Below are positions 56,988 to 64,000 of a stretch of 64,000 nucleotides of DNA, one piece after another (the stretch's first letter is position 1; every line of letters starts with the position of its first letter). This DNA comes from Aquatica leii (taxonomy: Eukaryota; Arthropoda; Insecta; Coleoptera; Lampyridae): contig CM069432.1 in assembly GCA_035610365.1 (NCBI GenBank), forward strand, positions 71,614,520-71,678,519. The letters run 5' to 3'. Below the pieces are notes generated by a model, which ran no database searches, had not been told where the DNA came from, and saw nothing but the letters and a program-made list of their open reading frames with translations. Made by a program: the position numbers and the translations under genes.

Positions 56988-59321
56988 TTGCCGAACTCTC
57001 AGGCGGATTTTGACTCGCAGTTGAAATTTACACGTTACACGCTTTTAAAAGAATTTGAAGAAATTCAAATTGGCATTGAAAGTTTCGATGACTATGATAA
57101 AAACGAAACCGCGCATACCGCGTCCCGTTTGCATTTCGAAAATTTGTATTTTAAAATTACTGTTGAAGCAGATTCGAAATTGCGTCTTGTACGAAACACG
57201 AGTACACCGATTTCGCATTTGTTTAACAGTACAGTAGAAGCAAAAATAAGCTTACCGACATTACAATTACCGACCTTTGAAGGCCGTTATGATCAATGGG
57301 CCCAATTTCGCGATAGATTTCAATCGATTGTTCATGACAATACAAATCTTTCTGAATTTCAAAAATTGCACTATCTTCAAAGTGCTGTTAAAGGCGCGGC
57401 AGGCAAAGTGATTCATTCATTGGACTGTACACATACAAATTATTCTATAGCGTGGGGTTTGCTAGCAAAGCGGTATGAAAACAAACGATTAACAATCAAC
57501 GGACATTTACGCGACATTTTTGAATTTCCTTCAATCGCAAAGGAAAGTTACTCACAACTGCGAGAATTCACAGACACTTTGATTAAAACAATAAGTAGTT
57601 TAAAAGCGTTAGATTTGCAGTTGGAAAATTCAGCAGCCGACGCAATCTTAAATTATGTCATTGCTTCGAAATTAGACGCGAGTACTAACCGTAAATGGGA
57701 GGCAATTCAAACAAAAAACGAAATTCAAACGATTGACCGTCTGCTGGATTTCTTAAATCAACAATGCGATTTACTAGAAGCTGTAGAACAAACGACTTCA
57801 AATAAACACGTTCAGGTACAAAATTCAAAGTATACAAAAACCTGTTCGTATGCGGTATTTGCAGAACAAGAGAATTGTGTTTACTGCGGTGAAAAACATC
57901 AGATTTACCGCTGCCCTAAATTCGTTAACCAATCAATCGAAGTAAAAGAAAAATTCATAATCAAGAAACGATTGTGTTTTAACTGCCTGCAAACAGGTCA
58001 TATGACCAGAGCTTGTTTATCCAGAGGATGCCGAAAATGCGGAAAATTTCATCATACATTGCTTCACGTTGAGTCAAGCAACACGCGTGCGATACGTAGC
58101 ATCAACACGGTTCAAGACGAATCGACACGCATCGGCACCGTTCATGACAACACAACTTCGCGCGACGCCGCACAAGACAGATCTCAACAGCAGCACAACC
58201 CAGAGCACAGCGAAGCAACTATTGCTTTAACGAATCAGTGTTTTTCGAACGCAAATACACACGTTTTGCTTTCCACAGCAAAAGCAAGCATCAAAGCTAC
58301 TGACGGCCATTTTTACACCTGTAGATTGCTATTAGACAGCGGCTCGCAGTCAAACTTTATAACTGAGCAAACGTGCGACTTGTTACGGCTCCCAAAGGAA
58401 CAATTTCATTCGAGCGTTACAGGAATTTGCGAGAACATGTCTACCACAATCAACTTCAAAACAAATGTTGAGATTCGCTCACAATACAACAACTTCAAGC
58501 GAACAATACAATGTCTAGTAATACCTCAAATTACGGACAACCTGCCATCATTTTCTTTCGACGCAAGCATACTTCATGTACCAAAACACATACGATTGGC
58601 AGACAGCGATTTTAACAGAAGTAGCAAAATTGATTTGCTTATCGGCGCTACATTGTTCTGGGAAATATTGGAGAGTGGATCAATTCAACTAGGTAACATA
58701 GGACCCGTACTGCGGCAAACGAAGTTAGGTTGGATAATTGGAGGAACAATGCAATTTCCACACTCTTCAAACAGGACATTGGCGTTTTGCACTTTGCAAA
58801 CCACACTGACAAAGTTTTGGGAAGTTGAAAACATGTTAGATGTGCCACGAATCAAATCCAGCGAAGAAGCAAAATGCGAAGAATTATTTAAAAGGGACAC
58901 TAGAAGACAGAGTGATGGAAGATTTGTTGTCAAAATACCTTTGCGGGAAAACTTTGCAAAATTAGGCAACTCGCGTGACTTTACCTTAAAACGATTTTAT
59001 TCGTTAGAAAAACAATTAACAAAGAACGTCACAATGCATCAGCAGTACATAGCATTCATGCGCGAATATCGTGAGCTTGGTCACATGGAAGAAACAAGTG
59101 AAGAGACAGACCTCACAAAAATGCCATACTACCTTCCACATCATGCGATCACTAAGTCAGACAGTCTTAGCACAAAGCAACGTACGGTCTTTGATGCAAG
59201 CTTAAAGACAGATACAGAACTATCTCTGAATGACACACAGTATGTGGGTCCAACAGTGCAGCGGGAACTATTCGACATCATTTTGGGATTTCGGAAGCAC
59301 ATATACGTGTGCAGACATTGA
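56988..59321 (+). pseudogene. BEL gag-protease-RT, first frame
   Basis: A 777-codon frame without an AUG near its start; the first codon listed is TTG. Gag core: TLLKEFEEIQIGIESFDDYD and LPTFEGRYDQWAQFRDRF. Zinc-knuckle region at residues ~297-365: CVYCGEKHQIYRC, CFNCLQTGHMTRAC, CRKCGKFHHTLLH. Protease LLLDSGSQSNFIT at ~447. RT begins around residue 640-700 and the frame ends after RKHIYVCRH. The missing start implies that the initiator lies upstream, probably in the segment at 55163, or was lost. The element's own reverse transcriptase frame continues one frame over. Confidence 0.88.
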
Positions 59322-62104
59322 GAAAATGTATCGGATGATACACATAGATGAGTCGCAACACAAATTGCAAAGAATATTCTGGAGAGAAAATCCATCTGAA
59401 CCGTTGAGGTGTTGGGAATTAAAAACATTAACATACGGCATGGCAGCTTCACCATTCCTTGCAACACGGTGCTTGAAACAACTAGCACTAGATTTTAAGG
59501 ACAAACATCCAGAGACCAGTGCAGCCATACAAAATGATTTTTATGTGGACGATCTGATTACCGGTGCAAGTTCCATAGAAAAGGCAAAAAAATTGAGACA
59601 GGAAATAAGCGATATATTGCAAACGGCCAAATTCAATCTAAGGAAATGGACAGCAAATGATACACGAATCGTCGAAACAAATGACGCACACGAGACCGAC
59701 ATGTTGAAGATCCTTGTACTGAACAAAGATGACATCAATAAAACATTGGGTATTCTATGGAATCCTTATGAGGATAGTTTGCAATATACAACAAAGACAC
59801 CATGCGTATCTGAAGGCACACGTGTTACGAAGCGGTCAGTTTTATCAGCAATCAGCAAGATATATGACCCACTTGGACTGTTAACGCCAATAATAATCGT
59901 AGCAAAGATGTTAATGCAAGATCTGTGGAAAGAAAAGCTAAGTTGGGACGAACCCTTACCAGACAGTCTCAGAAGCCGTTGGATAGATTTCCAAGGACAA
60001 CTTCATCGGATAAATGACTTGCGAATACCAAGACAAGTCCTATGTAAGAACGCCACCAACATACAACTAGTAGGATTTTGCGACGCTTCGCAATCTGCCT
60101 ACGGAGCATGCATTTACTTGAGATCTTGCAACAACGAAGGAATTTTATTTTGCAGTTTGCTGTGCGCAAAGTCTAAAGTGGCTCCAACCCGAACGATAAG
60201 TTTACCTAGATTAGAACTCTGCGCAGCCGTCTTACTAGCAAAGTTGTCTTATCGCGTACGAAACGCGTTACAGTTGCAAATAGACAGTTGCTACTACTGG
60301 AGCGACTCGACGATAGCACTCTGTTGGATCCAAGCAGATCCATCGCGCTGGACAACATTCGTTTCCAATAGGGTATCAGAGATACAAAGTTTGACTCATA
60401 AAGGTGAATGGAATCACGTCAATTCAACCGACAACGCAGCCGATATACTTTCACGAGGTACAACACCTCAAGCTTTGGCAGATAACCAACTCTGGTGGCA
60501 CGCACCGAGTTGGATAACTGAAGAAGTGTCACAGTGGCCATTACGAGAAGACCAAAAAAATATGGAGATTCTTGAAGAACGAAAAAAGCAACTAGCAGTT
60601 TACACGGTTGTTGAAGCGAAGTATTCTTTTATTGAGAGATATTCTAGCTTTGATCAATTACAACGAGTGACAGCATTTATGCTGCGATTTATAACCAACG
60701 TTCGAAAAAGACACAAAGATAAGAGGACAGGATGTTTAACAATTAATGAATTACAGGGGAGCATTAGCGTCTTGATAAGAATCGCACAAAGGGACGAATT
60801 TGTAAGAGAAATTGCTGAATTACGCAGTGGTCGTGAGTTATCTAACACAAACAATTTGAGCTCTTTATCGCCATACATTGACAAAGAAGGCATGTTAAGG
60901 GTAGGCGGCAGGTTGCAAAATTCCGATCTAACACAGGAGCAAGCGCATCAAATTATCTTACCCAGTAAGCACATTTTGACTAAGTTGATTGCGCGTAGTT
61001 TACATAGAACACATTTACACTGCGGACCACAAATGTTGCCAGCAATTCTACGCTATAAATATTGGCTAATTTCTGGTAGAAATTTAACGCGAAAAATAGT
61101 TCATGAATGTGTCACTTGCTTTAAGGCAAGACCTACTAGCTTAAATCCAAAAATGGGCTCTCTACCTCGCGAACGAGTAGTTCCAATGCCGGTTTTCGCG
61201 CGCAGTGGTGTCGACTACTGTGGTCCATTCATCATAAAGGACAAAAAATCAAGGGGCAACAAAGACATAAAATGCTATGTTTGTTTATTCATATGTTTGG
61301 TAACAAAGGCGGTTCATTTGGAATTAGTGGGAGATTTATCTACGAGTGCTTATATAGCAGCATTACGTAGATTCGTTAGTAGACGCGGCAAACCGAAACT
61401 TTTAGTGTCGGACAATGGCACCAATTTTGTAGGATCAAAAAATGAAATGAGGTTGTTGTTAAAACGTGTCAGCAGTGATCTAACCTTAAATAATTGGTGC
61501 ACGGAATCTGAAATTGAATTTAAATTTATACCACCACGTTCACCTCACTTTGGTGGAATTTGGGAACGCGCAGTACAATCAGTCAAATTTCATCTAAAAA
61601 GGGTTACGTCTTCAAGCAGACTATTTTACGAGGAATTCCTGACCATCCTTGCACAAATTGAAGCTATCCTCAACTCGAGACCCCTTTCCCCATTAAGCAG
61701 TGACCATCGAGATCTAAACCCTCTAACGCCAGGTCATTTTTTGATCGGTCGACCATTGATTGCTACTCCAGACGAACAATTAACTGAGATACCATGGAAT
61801 AAATTAGATAGTTATTAGGCACTTCAACAAATGGTGCAAAGTTTCTGGAAACGGTGGCGCATGGAATATCTTAACGAACTCCAACAGCGCACCAAGTGGA
61901 AGAAGACAACAACTGCAGGTAGGCGACATGGTTATCATCAAGGATGGTAACACCCTCCCTTGCAATTGGAACCTGGGACGCATCAAATCGGTTTTTGCTG
62001 GCAGTGATAATATTGTGCGAGTGGCGGAAGTGTTAACAAGCAAAGGTGTTTTTAAACGGGGAGTGCGTAACTTATGTGTACTGCCGCGAGAAGACGCGAG
62101 TTAG
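59310..62104 (+). pseudogene. BEL RT-RNase H-integrase, second frame
   Basis: After an indel near 59310 the frame resumes at ADIEKMYRMIHID. The RT catalytic box YVDD is near 59543. RNase H: FCDASQSAYGACIYLRS near 60077. The integrase finger has HRTHLHCGPQ and CVTCFKARP (61000-61130). Core D residues are in GVDYCGPF (61208) and LVSDNGTNF (61403), with E in GGIWERAVQ (61553). TAG at 61816-61818 replaces a probable CAG before ALQQMVQSFWKRWRMEYL. A second indel near 61911-61920 precedes VGDMVIIKDGNTLPCNWNLG. Pol ends near 62104. All catalytic residues are present, so the copy was active until recently. Confidence 0.9.
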
Positions 62105-62190
62105 AAAATGTATTACGCCGCAATAAGCTGATTGTAGATTTAGTTCTAAGAATAATGTTACTTATTTTTTGAAATATACACAGATATTTC

Positions 62191-62204
62191 ACCGGGGGCG
62201 GCTA
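62191..62204 (+). other. Purine-rich tract before 3' LTR
   Basis: ACCGGGGGCGGCTA directly precedes the 3' LTR, the position of the plus-strand primer. Confidence 0.55.
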
Positions 62205-62400
62205 TGTTGAAGCCATATGTACCCATTTAAACAATTAGGCAAAAATGTAAGTGCGCCGATGCATACACGGAGCACACATAATATGATGAGTAGAATGAGA
62301 GCACTTGAGATGTTACGATGTAAGAAATAAACATAATGAAAACAAATACAGTTTTATTACCAGCGTCAATCAAGTGATCAAAAGGTGCTGATCATAAACA
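62205..62400 (+). repeat. BEL 3' LTR
   Basis: Identical to 54626-54821, followed by the CCATC duplication. Confidence 0.95.
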
Positions 62401-64000
62401 CCATCTTTTCTAAAATAATTGGACTTGTTTTTATATTTTCTCTTATAACCCAAGATAATTATTGGAGATGTTTTCACGATTTGAGTCTGGTATTTGGTAT
62501 AAGGGCTTGGCAATGAAGAAATGGGCTAGAGTTAAAATTGTGAATTTAAAAGGATTGTTGGAAAAAAGTGATATGGGTCTAGAATTTAAAACTGCCTCTA
62601 TCTGAATTAATAAGGTGCTAAAGTCTTCATAAGTTAAATGTAAATTTTTAGTAACTTACTTAAAGGTGTTTTAACTGCTTTAACGGCACTTTTCCACATA
62701 CCATCTTGATGTGCATTTTGTAGTACTATAAATTCTCACCGAATCAGGACAATTTTAAGTGCCATAATCTTTGAATTAAATTGTTTCTAAAATCATGAAT
62801 GGGACTAAATCCCTAATGAGCCAAATACCAACCAAGAATTCTGCGTTTGGTGCTGCTGTAGTTAAGAAAATTGTCAAGAACGTTGTATAATAGATAATCT
62901 GATGTAGAGTTCCATAGTAACCAAGCGTTTTAGCTTTTTCGCGTTCGCCTAAAGGAATAGTTTGAAAGTTTAAATTATCGTTCGTTTCCGTAACCATAAC
63001 GTATAGACCATTAGATAAAAATTTTCATATTTTGAATCCTGTGGTAGTTAAGATAGTAATTAATTGTTCTTTAATTTACTTCTTGTATGGTATCTCCTCC
63101 CGTTAGAACATCGTTTATGTAAAAATCTAATTTTAAAGCTAAAGCACCACTAGCAAATGTTCCGCAAGATGTTGAAAACATTTTGTTGTAAGATAGCTAG
63201 CATTAGAAGTTCCGTATGTAATCGTTGGAAGTTCATAGATTTCAATGATAGAATGTGTATTATTTCGCCAAAGAGTCGTTTACAATGTTTGTTGAGGAGG
63301 ATGATTTAGTTTTTGAAGATTCATTTTTTTAATATTTCCCACTAAAACAATTTTGTGCTGACAAAATCGTAATAATATTGAAAATAAATCATCTTGCAGT
63401 ATGGAACCCACAATTTAGGCATCACTAAGAGAAACATTTGTGCTAGATTTAGCACTACTGTCAAAAACTACCATTAATTTGGTTGTCAACAAATCTTTTT
63501 TACAAATCGTTTGGTGAGGCAAGTAAAACGAAGTTACATTTATAAGAGGAATTGGGTTTTTAATATCGTAAACTGTAATCAATCTTGATTGCTTGTCTTC
63601 CTTTTCATCAACGACCTTTTTATGTGTCCTAATGCAACATATTTTTTAATAAATTTGCTGTATTCGGAAAGGAAACTAGAGTCTGTTAGAAATCTTTTTC
63701 AAGTTTTAGAAAACGTTCAGTGAATTGGAATCGCCTAGTAACGATAAAAATGAACTGAAAGGTATTGACCCAAAAAAGCGATCATCAGATCTTTGAGAAA
63801 CAGTACTTATAAAATGCTCCTCACAAAATCTCTTAAAGATAACGTACATAATCGATTTTGAAGTTGCATTTCCTCCAGCTGCCAAATATGCTGAATGTTG
63901 TCGTCTAAAGAATCACTTGTTTGCGTATATTTTTGATTTAAAAGATGATATGAACACACTGCTAGAATTTAAATTGTAACGCAAAGGATCAGAAATTACC
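62401..64000 (-). pseudogene. Old BEL/Pao pol, RT to integrase
   Basis: Minus-strand fragments in order from the window edge: an RT palm piece near 63060-63150 reading ALALKLDFYINDVLTGGDTI (YVDD altered to YIND), then integrase near 62560-62730 reading QNAHQDGMWKSAVKAVKTPL, YEDFSTLLIQIEAVLNSRPI and FFIAKPLYQIPDSN, and finally QVQLF-stop-KRW next to the insertion point, equivalent to MVQSFWKRW in the young copy. Many stops and frameshifts, and the catalytic Glu appears as Lys in GMWKSA. The copy continues beyond the window and, on the other side of the young BEL, at 54080-54625. Confidence 0.75.

Larger units (their letters stand above)
54626..62400 (+). mobile_element. BEL/Pao LTR retrotransposon, very young insertion
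   Basis: 196-bp LTRs at 54626-54821 and 62205-62400 are identical by my reading. The 5-bp duplication CCATC (54621-54625, 62401-62405) is exact. A primer-binding site follows the 5' LTR and a purine tract precedes the 3' LTR. The interior encodes BEL-type gag-pol (56988-62104) in the usual order. Two frameshifts and one stop break it, and a 1.7-kb segment of unclear origin lies between a gag-like start and the main frame. The insertion sits in an older, oppositely oriented BEL/Pao copy. Confidence 0.95.

Noticed and set aside
1-64000. CRISPR arrays, bacterial operons or riboswitches
   Set aside because: No regularly spaced direct repeats or bacterial gene organisation; the window is eukaryotic transposon-rich DNA.

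Overview
The window is strongly AT-rich, gene-poor eukaryotic DNA and reads as an arthropod, most likely insect, chromosome. The evidence is the set of transposon families present: BEL/Pao and Ty3/Gypsy LTR elements, Tc1/mariner relatives, a Penelope-like element (PLE), a non-LTR tail, an hAT-like element and palindromic MITEs. There is no bacterial operon structure and the one likely host gene has GT-AG introns. I see no complete host gene; the best candidate is the two-exon 3' end of a tail-anchored membrane protein at 29119-29611.

Layout. 898-3490: long-inverted-repeat element around a decayed DDE transposase. 3500-9106: old BEL/Pao fossil split by a young minus-strand Ty3/Gypsy element (4319-8927). 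12442-13981: DD41D mariner-type element with TA duplications and long TIRs. 16262-16757: BEL integrase fossil. 19388-21200: palindromic MITE and a tyrosine-recombinase fossil. 21804-27850: minus-strand 412/mdg1-like Gypsy element carrying a macro domain after integrase, with a solo LTR nested in its 5' LTR. 27855-29611: MITE, then the host-gene exons. 30110-31597: Tc1/mariner and Gypsy integrase fossils. 35560-38850: LINE tail and a PLE whose reverse transcriptase and GIY-YIG halves face opposite ways. 39600-53700: MITE copy, minisatellite, second long solo LTR, inverted hammerhead palindrome, Tc1 fossil, unknown protein fossil and hAT-like element. 54080-64000: young plus-strand BEL/Pao element with identical LTRs, inserted with a 5-bp duplication into an older minus-strand BEL/Pao copy.

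The most notable item is the macro domain at 22390-22830. It resembles TARG1/OARD1 ADP-ribose glycohydrolases, keeps the Lys/Asp catalytic pair with family spacing, lies in the same frame as integrase, and sits inside the retrotransposon between integrase and the polypurine tract. Others are hammerhead-ribozyme motifs sharing one architecture at three loci, a twin-priming-like inversion in the PLE, and two LTR elements whose LTRs are identical or nearly so although their coding regions are already broken.

Most of the window is therefore a record of nested insertions rather than cooperating genes. All readings come from inspecting the sequence; no database search was run.
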